Assembly (NCBI RefSeq): GCF_002741075.1
Contig: NZ_CP016446.1
Span: forward strand, 1 to 52,710
Source of the DNA: Pseudomonas putida
Lineage (GTDB): Bacteria; Pseudomonadota; Gammaproteobacteria; Pseudomonadales; Pseudomonadaceae
DNA: 52,710 nt
Reading direction: 5' to 3'
Below are positions 1 through 8,760 of this stretch, one piece after another. Each line of letters starts with the position of its first letter. Within the stretch, counting starts at the first letter, position 1. The translations under genes were made by a program, and so were the position numbers. The notes beneath the pieces were generated by a model. That model saw only the letters and a list, made by a program, of their open reading frames with translations, was not told the DNA's origin and did no database searches.

Positions 1-20
1 GAATCTGCGAAGGAGTTTCC

Positions 21-389
21 ATGAGCGCTTATATCCTGAATCGTTTTCACATCTCCGCCATTCTCATGTTCACCTGCACCGGCAAGCCGGATGCGACCAC
101 CTACCAGATCCTTGCGGATCAAGGCCAGCAACTGCTTGACGAAAACATTCGCTCCGTGCGCACCCGCTACCCTGGCGAAACCTTCAAGGGCGAGCTGTTC
201 GGCCTGGATGAAACTGTGCGCAAACCTACCCCGCTCGAAGCCCTCAAACTCATCCAGTGCTTGGAGTATCAGTCCAACCAAAACCCCGACTATTACGCTA
301 CCCAGGCATTCCGCACCCTGCATGAAATTCGCCGCATAGCTCAGTCCAAGCTGCCGGGCTGGGACCAGACAAGTTGGGATTTTGTCTGA
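21..389 (+). CDS. Unknown plasmid protein, first gene of methyltransferase operon
   Basis: Encodes 122 residues starting MSAYILNRFHISAIL. The ATG sits just behind an AAGGAG ribosome site that belongs to the repeated leader module whose main body is at the far end of the window (52,167-52,710). I see no catalytic motif, signal peptide or membrane helix. Proteins beginning MSAYI with a similar mix of short helices are common unnamed plasmid genes, but I cannot give a function. Its TGA overlaps the ATG of the next gene (TGATG), so the two are probably translationally coupled. It is the first gene of a four-gene operon that includes a DNA methyltransferase, so a role in establishing the plasmid in a new host is possible but only inferred. 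Confidence 0.75.
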   Translation: MSAYILNRFHISAILMFTCTGKPDATTYQILADQGQQLLDENIRSVRTRYPGETFKGELFGLDETVRKPTPLEALKLIQCLEYQSNQNPDYYATQAFRTLHEIRRIAQSKLPGWDQTSWDFV

Positions 390-739
390 TGGCTGCGAAT
401 GCCCATCACGTAGCGCCGCCCATGTGGCGCTACTCCCTTCGATGGTGCCTGCCGCACCAGCCCTGCCCTGGCGACTTTGAGTTGCTGGTGATCGAGGCCC
501 CAGCGGGGACGCGGATGCCGGAAGAAATGCACCAGGCATGGCAGCGCCGCCCCGTGGGTTACGGTGTTTGCCTGGACTTCCCCCAGTCCCGCGCCGTCAA
601 GCGCTGGAGTGCCGAGGCCAAAGACCGGGTACGCAAGCAGAAGATGGCCAAGCGCATCGAGAAGGCCGCGCCGCTGTTCGCTGACGAGTTGATCGCCCGC
701 GAGCTGGAGCAGCGCCCCGACTACTTCAAGGGGGAGTGA
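389..739 (+). CDS. Unknown 116-aa basic protein
   Basis: I chose the ATG at 389, which overlaps the upstream stop (TGATG), over an in-frame TTG at 374. The 116-residue product is rich in Arg, Lys and Pro in its middle and ends in a helical, charged segment (about residues 70-116: KRWSAEAKDRVRKQKMAKR and following). No known domain is recognised. It lies between the first operon gene and the cytosine methyltransferase, ending 3 bp before the latter's start, with that gene's ribosome site (GGGGGAG) inside its last codons. This packing shows it is a real operon member. It might be a methyltransferase accessory factor, but nothing in the sequence proves this. Confidence 0.7.
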   Translation: MAANAHHVAPPMWRYSLRWCLPHQPCPGDFELLVIEAPAGTRMPEEMHQAWQRRPVGYGVCLDFPQSRAVKRWSAEAKDRVRKQKMAKRIEKAAPLFADELIARELEQRPDYFKGE

Positions 740-742
740 ACC

Positions 743-1831
743 ATGCTCAGTACGCAGATCCGCCCAGCACAGCCTGGGCTATTCACCGCCCAGGCCCTGG
801 GCGTTGACGACTTCGAGCTAAGCCAGATCACCGCCGAGTTCAGCGCCATTAGCTCGGGCGAGCTGGAGCACCACTTGTTCGACGCGCCTAGGCCGTCCGA
901 GATCGTGCGCCTGGCCGACAAGGTGGCCCGCCACACCCGGTCACACGGCTGGCTTGACCAGGCCGCCGCCCAAGCCCGCATTGCCGAATGGAAGCGCCAC
1001 GCCTTCGCCCAGGGCGAAGGGCGGGCCAATGCCGACAAGGTAGTGCTGTCGCTGTTCGACCATACCGGGCAGTGGTCGCAGCCGTGGGAGGATGCCGGCT
1101 ACCAGGTCCTGCGCTTCGACATACAGGACAACCCCGTTACCGGCGACGTAAACGAGTTCGGCGCCGGCTTCTTCGGTGACTGGTTTGGCGATTTCGACGG
1201 CCTGGATATCTACGCCATCCTCGCCGCGTGCCCGTGCACAGAATTCGCCACCAGTGGCGCCCGACACTTCGCAGCCAAAGATGCAGACGGGCGCACGGTT
1301 GCCGCCGTGCAGCTCGTTCACCAGACATTGCGCACCATTGAATATTTCCGGCCTGCCGTATGGGCCATCGAGAACCCGGTAGGTCGGATCGAAAAGCTGG
1401 GCGGCCTGCCGCCGTGGCGCCTAGCCTTCGACCCGCACCACCTGGGCGACCCGTACACGAAGAAAACCCTGCTTTGGGGCCGCTTCAATGCAAACCTGCC
1501 CATTGCCCCGGTCGAGGCCTCGGACGGCTCGAAGATGCACCGCAAGTTCGGCGGCAACCGCCTCGCCACCAAGAACGCCCGCAGCGCAACCCCGGAAGGG
1601 TTTTCCTACGGGTTCTTCATGGCCAACAACGCCCAGGACAACCCGGCGCTGGCCATAGCCTACAAATACGACCGACTCGACGCCGGCCTGCTACGCGCCG
1701 CGCTCGATGCTAATGTGAGCGCCCGCGAGATCGACGAGCTGGTGGCGGATGCTTACTACATGGACATGGACGATAGCGCTGCCGAGTCAGCGCTACGCCA
1801 AGCGATCTCTACACAGAACCCACCTACATAG
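743..1831 (+). CDS. Orphan C5-cytosine DNA methyltransferase-like protein
   Basis: 362 residues. From about residue 103 it shows a SAM-binding start (VVLSLFDHTGQWSQPWEDAG), then acidic DIQD at the end of the second strand, then AACPCTEFATSGARHF, which carries the catalytic Pro-Cys of motif IV. AIENPVGRI follows in the motif VI position (ENP rather than the usual ENV), then TKKTLLWG in the motif VIII area. These features fit the phage/plasmid branch of C5 methyltransferases rather than the classical Dcm/HhaI type. There is no partner restriction endonuclease nearby, so it is an orphan enzyme. It would methylate cytosine and could protect the incoming plasmid from host restriction. Target specificity cannot be read from the sequence. 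The residues after about 320 are helical and acidic, of unknown role. Confidence 0.75.
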   Translation: MLSTQIRPAQPGLFTAQALGVDDFELSQITAEFSAISSGELEHHLFDAPRPSEIVRLADKVARHTRSHGWLDQAAAQARIAEWKRHAFAQGEGRANADKVVLSLFDHTGQWSQPWEDAGYQVLRFDIQDNPVTGDVNEFGAGFFGDWFGDFDGLDIYAILAACPCTEFATSGARHFAAKDADGRTVAAVQLVHQTLRTIEYFRPAVWAIENPVGRIEKLGGLPPWRLAFDPHHLGDPYTKKTLLWGRFNANLPIAPVEASDGSKMHRKFGGNRLATKNARSATPEGFSYGFFMANNAQDNPALAIAYKYDRLDAGLLRAALDANVSAREIDELVADAYYMDMDDSAAESALRQAISTQNPPT

Positions 1832-1841
1832 GACTGCCGTT

Positions 1842-2102
1842 ATGCCGAAACCGAAGCGCCCAAATATGACCCTGCGCGAGCAGGAGGATGCAGCCAAGAT
1901 CCAGTGTTACGACTGGAACGCCCAGTACAAAGAAGGCGTGACAGTGACCTATGAAGAGTTGCTTGGCTCGGGCGAGTCGATCCAGACCAAAACCTGCGGT
2001 CGAGCATTCGTCATGTGCTGCGAACCGGTCATCATGGTGGAGGATGTTTCGGGCGCAGTGTCCCTGGACCACTGCACCGTTGTCGCAGAGGAAGCCGCGT
2101 AG
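1842..2102 (+). CDS. Unknown 86-aa protein, last gene of operon
   Basis: Starts at ATG 1842 (MPKPKRPNMTLREQEDAAK), 10 bp after the methyltransferase stop. The basic N-terminus is followed by a mixed alpha/beta stretch with three cysteines (CYDW, TKTCGRAFVMCCEP), which could bind metal but does not form a clear zinc finger. No family is recognised. A strong intrinsic terminator begins about 48 bp after the stop, so this closes the four-gene operon that starts at position 21. Confidence 0.65.
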   Translation: MPKPKRPNMTLREQEDAAKIQCYDWNAQYKEGVTVTYEELLGSGESIQTKTCGRAFVMCCEPVIMVEDVSGAVSLDHCTVVAEEAA

Positions 2103-2149
2103 ATCCCGGCAAATGCCTGTGCAGTAAACGGTCGTTTTCTGCACACTTC

Positions 2150-2179
2150 AAAAAAAGCGCCCAGGGGCGTTTTTTTTGG
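2150..2179. terminator. Bidirectional intrinsic terminator
   Basis: A GC hairpin (CGCC-CAGG-GGCG) is flanked by an A-run on the left and eight Ts on the right, so it can stop transcription from either side. It closes the methyltransferase operon before the replication region. Confidence 0.85.
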
Positions 2180-2241
2180 GGCATAACTGTTAACTTTCTC
2201 GTAAACTTTTCAGTGTCTACATTAGGTGTACGGAAATTGCC

Positions 2242-2448
2242 ATGATGAGCAAACCCATCCCGACCACGCTGTACGTGTACCGTTGCACCGCATGCGGCCA
2301 TGCTGGCCAGCTACACCTGGCCGAAACCGCTGCCGAGTTGACGACCGCTTGTACATGTTGCGGGGCCGAGGTCGTGGCCGAGTGGGATGGCGGCGTGGTG
2401 CTATCGACCGACAAACCAGGCCAACCACATGGAGGTGACCATGCGTAA
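2242..2448 (+). CDS. Small zinc-ribbon protein
   Basis: 68 residues. Two Cys-x-x-Cys knuckles (CTACGHAG near residue 15 and CTCCGAE near residue 37) form a probable four-cysteine zinc ribbon, a fold used by many small DNA-, RNA- or protein-binding regulators. The start is ATGATG after a weak GGAAA site; either Met is possible. The end overlaps the start of the serine recombinase by 8 bp, so the two are probably co-translated. I cannot assign a specific role. Its place at the head of the recombinase-rep operon suggests copy-number or replication control, which is inference. The 140 bp upstream is AT-rich after the terminator and probably holds the promoter, but I see no convincing -35/-10 pair. 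Confidence 0.6.
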   Translation: MMSKPIPTTLYVYRCTACGHAGQLHLAETAAELTTACTCCGAEVVAEWDGGVVLSTDKPGQPHGGDHA

Positions 2449-3058
2449 CGGCAAAGACTCTTCAACCCTGGACATATTGACCGGAGGCCTGCGCATTGGG
2501 TACGCCCGAACCAGCAAGCAGGACCAGAACCTGGACCTACAGCGAGACGCGCTTGTCGCCGCTGGTTGTACGCGGATCTATGAGGAACAGATCAGCGGGG
2601 CCAGGGCCAACCGGCCCGAGCTGGAGCAGATGCTAAAAGCACTCCGCCCAGGGGATACCGTTGTCGTGTGGCAGCTTTCCCGCTTCGGTCGCAGCCTCTC
2701 CCACCTGCTCCAGCTCATGGCGCAACTGGAAGCCATGCAGGTTCGCTTTGAATCGCTCACCGAGCACATCGACACCAGCACGGCGGGCGGACGGATGCAG
2801 TTGAACGTCTTCGCCACCCTGGCGGAGTACGAACGCGAGCTAAACCGCGAACGGACCATGGCCGGCCTGGAGGCCGCCCGCGCACGTGGGCGCAAAGGGG
2901 GTCGCAAGCCGACGCTTGGAGCGAAGGAGATCCGCGATATCAAGATCCTGCTGGCCGATCCCTTGACGACCGTCAGCGACGTGGCCGCCAGGTTCAAAGT
3001 CAGCAGAACCACCATCTACAAGTATCTGAGCAAGGAGGCCCAGCATGTCGTCCAATGA
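2441..3058 (+). CDS. Serine recombinase (resolvase/invertase family)
   Basis: 205 residues from the ATG at 2441, chosen because GGAGGTGACC stands directly before it. The N-terminal catalytic domain contains IGYARTSKQDQNLDLQRDAL with the nucleophilic serine, VVWQLSRFGRSLSHLLQL for the active-site arginines, and the long E-helix region through LAEYERELNRERTMAGL. A Hin-type helix-turn-helix lies at the C-terminus (about residues 165-200, VSDVAARFKVSRTTIYKYL). It resembles plasmid multimer-resolution enzymes more than Tn3 TnpR proteins and is not attached to any transposase. It overlaps the rep gene by 14 bp, which fits a job in resolving plasmid dimers to monomers. A cognate res site was not identified with confidence. 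Confidence 0.88.
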   Translation: MRNGKDSSTLDILTGGLRIGYARTSKQDQNLDLQRDALVAAGCTRIYEEQISGARANRPELEQMLKALRPGDTVVVWQLSRFGRSLSHLLQLMAQLEAMQVRFESLTEHIDTSTAGGRMQLNVFATLAEYERELNRERTMAGLEAARARGRKGGRKPTLGAKEIRDIKILLADPLTTVSDVAARFKVSRTTIYKYLSKEAQHVVQ

Positions 3059-4181
3059 GTTGTTTGATATCGATCCCGACCTGGCCACCTCGCCACTGCC
3101 GAAACGTCGCTCTGCGGCCAAAGCCCCCTTGGTCGGGCAGGACGCAATCAACATCGACAAGTGGCGCAAGCGCATTGAGGCCGAAGCCCGGCCAGGCGAA
3201 ACCTACCAGCAGGCGGCGGAGCGGCTGAAACGCGAAGAGGCGAAGCAGCCGAAGGACAAGACACCAGGGCGCGAGGCGGTGAAGGCCTCAGCGGGCCGCA
3301 AGCAAGTTGTGGTGCTCGAAACGCAGCTCGATTTCTGGATTGCGACCGGCCTGCCGGCGATCCCCAAGGACGAGCGGCCTACAATGGAGCACCCGATCTA
3401 CGCCGTGGAAGACGGAGACACCAGGCAGATCACCTACGAGCACAACGGGAACAAGATCGAGATCATTCCCAGCGTTGCCGGTCGGGCGACCCAGCATGAC
3501 AAGGATATCGTGCTGTTTTGCGTGTCGAAGCTGGTGGCCGCGATCAACGCCGGCATAGCCGTATCACCGACTATCGAGACGACCGCTCACGAACTGTTGA
3601 GCTTCACGCGCAGCAGTACCAGCGAGCGCGGCTATGAGCTGCTTAGCAAGGCGTTCGACAGGCTCACCGGTACTCGCATGCGGGCCACCTTTGAATCGAC
3701 GAAAGACCGTGACGGTAGCCGGCGCTGGGTGGGCCTGCTCGATGACGTGGAGATCATCACCAGGGGCGCCAAGAACCGCATGTGCGCCATTCGGATCAAG
3801 GTATCCGACACCACATTTAACGCTGCGAAAGCCATGGATGTGTTGACCATTCCGGGCGACTATTTCGGGCTACGCAGCGCCATCGCCAAACGCATCTATG
3901 AGCTTTGCCGAAAGCATTGCGGCGGCCAGGGCCAATGGAAGATCGGCCTGACTCTGCTGCAAAAGAAGGTCGGAAGCGCCCAGGCGGAAAAGAAGTTTCG
4001 CGCCAAGGTCAAGGAGCTGGCCGAGGCCGGCAGCTTGCTCGACTACTACATGACCTACCTGCCCGACGAAGACGCGGTGTTGTTCTTCAACAAGTCCGAC
4101 GCCGGCAAAGCGGCCTTGCTCAAAGCCACGCGCAACGGTATCAAGACGCCACGCAAAGCAAAGGCCGCACCCGCTGCATGA
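3045..4181 (+). CDS. repA: Replication initiator protein A (RPA-type Rep)
   Basis: 378 residues; ATG at 3045 follows AAGGAGG. The N-terminal 90 residues are charged and probably disordered. From about residue 95 the pattern TQLDFWIATGLPAIPKDERPTMEHP and the later HELLSFTRSSTSERGYELLSKAFDRLTGTR match the plasmid replication initiator protein A family, which has winged-helix DNA-binding folds. The C-terminus is Lys/Ala rich. The gene is followed by seven 19-bp iterons, an AT-rich tract and a DnaA box, the standard layout of an iteron-controlled theta origin. Its product should bind the iterons, open the origin and be copy-number limiting. I did not assign an incompatibility group. Confidence 0.85.
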   Translation: MSSNELFDIDPDLATSPLPKRRSAAKAPLVGQDAINIDKWRKRIEAEARPGETYQQAAERLKREEAKQPKDKTPGREAVKASAGRKQVVVLETQLDFWIATGLPAIPKDERPTMEHPIYAVEDGDTRQITYEHNGNKIEIIPSVAGRATQHDKDIVLFCVSKLVAAINAGIAVSPTIETTAHELLSFTRSSTSERGYELLSKAFDRLTGTRMRATFESTKDRDGSRRWVGLLDDVEIITRGAKNRMCAIRIKVSDTTFNAAKAMDVLTIPGDYFGLRSAIAKRIYELCRKHCGGQGQWKIGLTLLQKKVGSAQAEKKFRAKVKELAEAGSLLDYYMTYLPDEDAVLFFNKSDAGKAALLKATRNGIKTPRKAKAAPAA

Positions 4182-4191
4182 GTCATGGCAA

Positions 4192-4458
4192 TTCGTCACT
4201 CCAGGGACCGGAAGGGGTCAATCCACTGATGTGTAAGGGTTTTTCTCTATTGATTCATGCGTTCTTGAGCTGTACCGCAGCCCCTTCGGGGGCTTTATCT
4301 GCGCATTCGTCACTCCAGGGACCGCGCCCAATTTCGCGGCCTAGCCGGTTCGTCACTCCAGGGACCGCGATTCGTCACTCTAGGGACCGCCGATTCGTCA
4401 CTTCGGGGACTGGGGTTCGTCACTCCAGGGACCGCCTATTTCGTCACTCCGGGGACCA
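4192..4458 (+). repeat. Seven oriV iterons (19 bp, TTCGTCACTCCAGGGACCG)
   Basis: Copies start at 4192, 4306, 4349, 4371, 4394, 4416 and 4440. The last five are spaced 22-24 bp, about two helical turns, so bound Rep molecules would line up on one face of DNA. The copies at 4371, 4394 and 4440 carry one to three substitutions. The first copy is separated from the rest by a terminator. They are the expected Rep-binding sites for replication and copy control. Confidence 0.9.
4279..4294 (+). terminator. Hairpin terminator after rep
   Basis: AGCCCC-TTCG-GGGGCT followed by TTAT. It lies between the first and second iterons and probably stops rep transcription before the origin. Confidence 0.6.
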
Positions 4459-4619
4459 GAACCACCCGCCAGCCCAGGTAAATCAAGGCCTCGCAAAACG
4501 CTAACAACGCGCGCGCGTATTAACCTTTTAACTTAAACCTTTAACGGCTCTGATTTGACTGAGCTTGTGGATAACTCACGGATAGCGTTCGACACCGGCA
4601 CCGTGCACGCGCCACGGGA

Positions 4620-4661
4620 TCACTCCGGGTTGTCCTGATTGCCCCACTGGTACTCCCACAC
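4620..4661 (-). pseudogene. 3' fragment of small gene split by the composite transposon
   Basis: This is the distal end of the gene whose start is at 20,586. Removing the transposon and one CACAC copy joins ...AGLVW to EYQWGNQDNPE and a TGA at 4620-4622, giving an intact 70-residue protein. The join is exact and in frame, which proves the gene was whole before the insertion. Confidence 0.85.
4657..4661. repeat. Left 5-bp target duplication (CACAC)
   Basis: Identical to 20,411-20,415 on the other side of the composite transposon, as expected for Tn3-family insertion. Confidence 0.9.
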
Positions 4662-4699
4662 GGGGTCGTCTCAGAAAACGGAAAATAAAGCACGCTAAG
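4662..4699. repeat. Left 38-bp terminal inverted repeat, Tn21 type
   Basis: Begins GGGGTCGTCTCAGAAAACGG and ends GCACGCTAAG, the form known for Tn21. By hand alignment it matches the right end (20,373-20,410) at 27 of 38 positions. The stop codon of the tnpA remnant lies inside it. Confidence 0.92.
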
Positions 4700-7600
4700 C
4701 CGGTTGCAGCGGCCGTAGCGGCCTGAACTTGCCCGCGCCGATCTTGGCGCTGCTGCGCCAGAGGTAATCGCCGGTCAGGTTGATGTGCTCCCAGCCGAGC
4801 GGCGACAGGTACTGCAACAGGCCGTCATCGACGGCTTGACCGTGGCCACGCAAGGCGTTCGCGGCCCGCTCCAGATAGACCGTGTTCCATAGCACGATGG
4901 CCGCCGTCACCAGGTTGAGGCCGCTGGCCCGGTAGCGCTGCTGCTCGAAGCTGCGGTCGCGGATTTCCCCCAGGCGGTTGAAGAACACGGCGCGGGCCAG
5001 CGCGTTGCGCGCCTCGCCTTTGTTCAGCCCGGCATGCACGCGGCGGCGCAGCTCGACGCTTTGCAGCCAGTCCAGGATGAACAGTGTGCGCTCGATGCGT
5101 CCCAGCTCACGCAGGGCGACGGCCAGGCCGTTCTGGCGCGGGTAGCTGCCAAGCTTCCTGAGCATCAGCGAGGCCGTCGCCGTGCCCTGCTTGATCGAGG
5201 TGGCCATCCGCAGGATTTCATCCCAATGGGCGCGGACGTGCTTGATGTTGAGCGTGCCGCCGATCATCGGTTTCAACGCCTCGTAGGTGGCATCGCCCTT
5301 CGGGATGTAGAGCTTGGTGTCGCCCAGGTCACGAATGCGCGGGGCGAAGCGGAAGCCCAGCAGGTGCATCAACGCGAAGACGTGGTCCGTGAACCCTGCC
5401 GTGTCGGTGTAGTGCTCCTCGATCCGCAGGTCGGATTCGTGATACAGCAGGCCGTCGAGCACGTAGGTCGAGTCGCGCACGCCGACGTTCACGACCTTGG
5501 TGTGGAACGGCGCGTACTGGTCGGAGATATGGGTGTAGAACGTCCGCCCTGGGCTGCTGCCGTATTTCGGATTGATGTGGCCGGTGCTCTCGGCCTTGCT
5601 GCCGGTGCGGAAGTTCTGGCCGTCCGACGATGACGTGGTGCCGTCGCCCCAATGCTCGGCGAAGGGATGTCGGAACTGCGGGTTGACCAGCTCGGCCAGT
5701 GCCGCCCCGTAGGTTTCGTCGCGGATGTGCCAGGCTTGCAGCCAGGCCAGCTTGGCGTAGGTCGTGCCGGGGCACGATTCCGCCATCTTGGTCAGGCCCA
5801 GGTTGATCGCGTCGGCGAGGATCGTGGTCAGCAACAGGTTTTTGTCCTTGGCCAGGTCGCCTGACTTCAGGTGGGCGAAGTGCCGGGTGAAGCCCGTCCA
5901 TTCGTCTACCTCCAGCAGCAATTCGGTGATCTTGACGTGCGGTAGGATCATCGCCGTCTGGTCGATCAGGGCCTGTGCGGTATCGGGCACCGCCGCATCG
6001 AGCGGCGTGATCTTCAGGCCCGACTCCGTGATGATGGCGTCCGGCAGCTCGTTGGCCAGCGCCATGCGGTTGACGGTGGCGAGCTGCGTTTCCAGCAGCG
6101 TCAGCCGGTCATGCAGGTACTGGTCGCAATCGGTGGCCACGGCCAGCGGCAATTCGCTGGCCTGCTTGAGGCTGGCGAATTTCGCGGGCGGCACCAGGTA
6201 GTCCTCGAAGTCCTTGAACTGGCGCGAGCCTTGCACCCAGATGTCGCCGGAGCGCAGCGCGTTCTTCAGCTCCGACAGCGCGCACAGTTCGTAGTAGCGC
6301 CGGTCGATGCCGGTGTCGGTCATCACCAGCTTCTGCCAGCGCGGCTTGATGAACTCGGTCGGCGCGTCGGTGGGCACCTTGCGGGCGTTGTCGCTGTTCA
6401 TGCTGCGCAGCACCTCGATGGCGTCGAGTACGTCCTTGGCGGCGGGCGCGGCCCGCAACTTGAGCACGTCGAGAAATTCCGGCGCGTAGCGGCGCAGCGT
6501 GGCGTAGCTCTCGCCGATGCGGTGCAGGAAATCGAAGTCCTCGGGTTGCGCGAGCCGCTGCGCTTCGGTGACGCTCTCGGCGAAAGCATCCCAGGACATG
6601 ACGGCCTCGATGGCGGCGAACGGATCGCGGCCCGCTTGCTTGGCCTCGATCAGCGCCTGGCCGATGCGCCCGAACAGCCGCACCTTGGCATTGATCGCCT
6701 TGCCGGATGCCTGGAACTGCTGCTGATGCTTGTTCTTGGCGGCATTGAACAGCTTGCCCAGGATGCGGTCATGCAGGTCGATGATTTCGTCGGTGACGGT
6801 GGCCATGCCCTCGATGGCGAGCGCCACCAGGGTCGCGTAACGCCGCTGCGGCTCGAACTTCGCCAGGTCGGCGGGCGTCATCTGGCCGCCCTCGCGGGCG
6901 ATCTTGAGCAGCCGGTTCTGGTGAACCAGCCGCTCGATGCCGGAGGGCAGGTCGAGCGCCTGCCACGCCTTGAGGCGTTCGATGTGTTCCAGCATGTGCC
7001 GCGAGTTCGGTTTGACCGGGGATTGCCGCTGTTAGAAACACCGGTTAATGAGAACACACATAGATATTGCGAATTTGCTTCGGTAAATGAGAGCGCCGAT
7101 GCGGCCAATCGAGCACTAAGCGTTCCCGCTATGAGGTTTCTGCCGAATCCAAGACTGCTGGACGGTAGGGAATACTTCGGCACGAAGTGGATGAGTCGTA
7201 AGTGATTGATTTTGCTTGCGACCTCAAGATTAGAGCCCACACCTTTGTTACCAAGCGAGGATGCTGCACCTTCGTTCTCAAATAGCGTTGGGACAGTTCT
7301 CATTTATCGCTGATTTTCACAGCCGCAGCCAGGCCAGCCACGTCGTCTTGCCGTTGTCGCGGCGCTTGAGCAGATCGTCGAGGCGACGGCGATGCACGTC
7401 CGTCAGCGGCTCAGCCAAGGCGTCGTAGAGACGCCGGTTGGCGCGGGTAATCGCTTCGGCGCTCGCCCGCTCGACGGCGTTGAGGGCGGGCACAATGACC
7501 GACTGCCGCCGCAGGTGCTCGATCAAGGCTCTGGCCAGCACGATGCCCTTGTCGGTTTGCATGGCCAGCTCGGTCAGCAACTGGACAGCCTGCCGGTAGT

Positions 7601-7880
7601 GGCCAATCGTGAACGGCTGGAAGCCGAACACCGTTTGCAGCTCGACCAGGTGCTCGCGTCGGGTCTGCTCACGCTGCCCGTACTCGTCCCAGCTTTCGAT
7701 GCCGACCTTGAGCTGGTTGGCGACCAGTCTCAGCAATGGCGGGAACGGTGGCTCATCAGCGCCAAGGATGACGCCGGGAAAGCGCAGGTAGCAGAGCTGC
7801 ACCGCGAAGCCCAGCCGATTGGCCGGGCCGCGCCGCTGCCGGATGATGGAGAGGTCGCTTTCGCTGAACGTGTAGTGACG
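4695..7880 (-). pseudogene. tnpA: Tn21-type transposase tnpA, broken
   Basis: The C-terminal reading frame (4695-6995, ending [18 protein letters not shown]) and an N-terminal piece (7317-7880, starting RHYTFSESDLSIIRQRRG) together cover almost all of a Tn21-type DDE transposase, usually 988 residues. A 292-bp insertion at 7030-7321 with a GCCGC duplication splits the gene between WLR and [11 protein letters not shown], and IS6100 removes roughly the first 27 codons. No functional product is expected. The sequence is clearly distinct from the intact transposase at 17,411-20,377 (for instance the C-termini differ), so the two come from different parents. Confidence 0.9.
7030..7321. mobile_element. 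292-bp MITE-like element with terminal inverted repeats and 5-bp TSD
   Basis: Starts TGTTAGAAACACCGGTTAAT and its other end, read inward, is TGTGAAAATCAGCGATAAAT; the first 26 bases match at about 20 positions, with AATGAGAAC perfect in both. Flanks 7025-7029 and 7322-7326 are both GCCGC, and removing the element restores the tnpA frame exactly. A second inner copy of the motif lies at each end (GTAAATGAGAG near 7081; GTTCTCAAATAGCG near 7274), suggesting paired transposase sites. It has no transposase gene, so it must be moved in trans. Size and context recall the published ~288-bp integron mobilization unit, but I cannot confirm identity from memory. Confidence 0.8.
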
Positions 7881-8760
7881 GGCTCTGTTGCAAAGATTGG
7901 CGGCAGTCAGAGGTAGGCTGTCGCTCTGCGCCGATCAGGCGGCTGCTGCGAAATGGTGGTTGAGCATGCCCATGGCCTCCGTCAGCGCCGAGGGCCCAAT
8001 GCCAAAAGCTCTCTCCACAAGGCGCACCTCGCCCCTGATGCCGGGCTGCAGGCACCAGGGGCGAGCCTGTCCTTTGCGCAGGGCTCGCATGACTTCGAAT
8101 CCCTTGATCGTGGCATAGGCCGTGGGGATCGATTTGAAACCGCGCACCGGCTTGATCAGTATCTTGAGCTTTCCGTGATCGGCCTCGATCACGTTATTGA
8201 GATACTTCACCTGCCGGTGGGCCGTCTCCCGGTCCAGCTTTCCTTCGCGCTTCAATTCGGTGATCGCTGCACCATAGCTCGGCGCTTTGTCGGTATTGAG
8301 CGTGGCAGGCTTTTCCCAGTGCTTCAGGCCTCGCAGGGCCTTGCCCAGGAACCGCTTCGCTGCCTTGGCGCTGCGGGTCGGCGACAGGTAGAAATCGATC
8401 GTGTCGCCCCGCTTGTCGACTGCCCGGTACAGGTAGGTCCACTTGCCCCGCACCTTGACGTAGGTTTCATCCAGGCGCCAGCTCGGATCAAAGCCACGCC
8501 GCCAGAACCAGCGCAGCCGCTTCTCCATCTCCGGGGCGTAGCACTGGACCCAGCGATAGATCGTCGTATGGTCGACCGAAATGCCGCGTTCCGCCAGCAT
8601 TTCCTCAAGGTCGCGATAGCTGATCGGATAGCGACAATACCAGCGCACCGCCCACAGGATCACATCACCCTGGAAATGGCGCCACTTGAAATCCGTCATC
8701 GTTCCGTCCGTCCAATCTCCGCCAAGCATGCTCAAGCTTCACGATTTTTGCAACAGAGCC
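7881..8760. mobile_element. IS6100
   Basis: Exactly 880 bp between inverted copies of GGCTCTGTTGCAAA, the known IS6100 ends, with an intact transposase. No 8-bp direct repeat is evident, since one side is the tnpA remnant and the other the IRt fragment of the integron. This means adjacent DNA was deleted or replaced after insertion. Confidence 0.95.
7935..8699 (-). CDS. tnp6100: IS6100 transposase (IS6 family)
   Basis: 254 residues from MTDFKWRHFQGDVILWAVRW. DDE-type catalytic domain: Asp in RLDETYVKVRGKWTYLYRAVD, Asp in LNTDKAPSYGAA, Glu in LNNVIEADHGKLK. It catalyses replicative (cointegrate-forming) transposition and drives adjacent deletions. An upstream in-frame Met at 8735 exists, but the 254-residue form matches the established protein. 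It is the likely agent that fused the integron to the Tn21 remnant. Confidence 0.95.
   Translation of the reverse strand: MTDFKWRHFQGDVILWAVRWYCRYPISYRDLEEMLAERGISVDHTTIYRWVQCYAPEMEKRLRWFWRRGFDPSWRLDETYVKVRGKWTYLYRAVDKRGDTIDFYLSPTRSAKAAKRFLGKALRGLKHWEKPATLNTDKAPSYGAAITELKREGKLDRETAHRQVKYLNNVIEADHGKLKILIKPVRGFKSIPTAYATIKGFEVMRALRKGQARPWCLQPGIRGEVRLVERAFGIGPSALTEAMGMLNHHFAAAA

Larger units (their letters stand above)
4182..4619. other. oriV: Vegetative replication origin (oriV)
   Basis: This gene-free stretch downstream of rep holds the iterons, then a GC alternation (CGCGCGCG) at about 4510, an AT-rich unwinding-type segment with repeats of AACCTTTTAA/AAACCTTTAA at about 4521-4546, and a perfect DnaA box (TTATCCACA on the minus strand, 4566-4574). 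Together these make a complete iteron-type origin. Confidence 0.85.

Noticed and set aside
4192..4458. CRISPR-like array (regular 19-bp repeats)
   Set aside because: Spacers are only 3-5 bp in the phased group, there are no cas genes, and the site is next to rep with a DnaA box; these are iterons.
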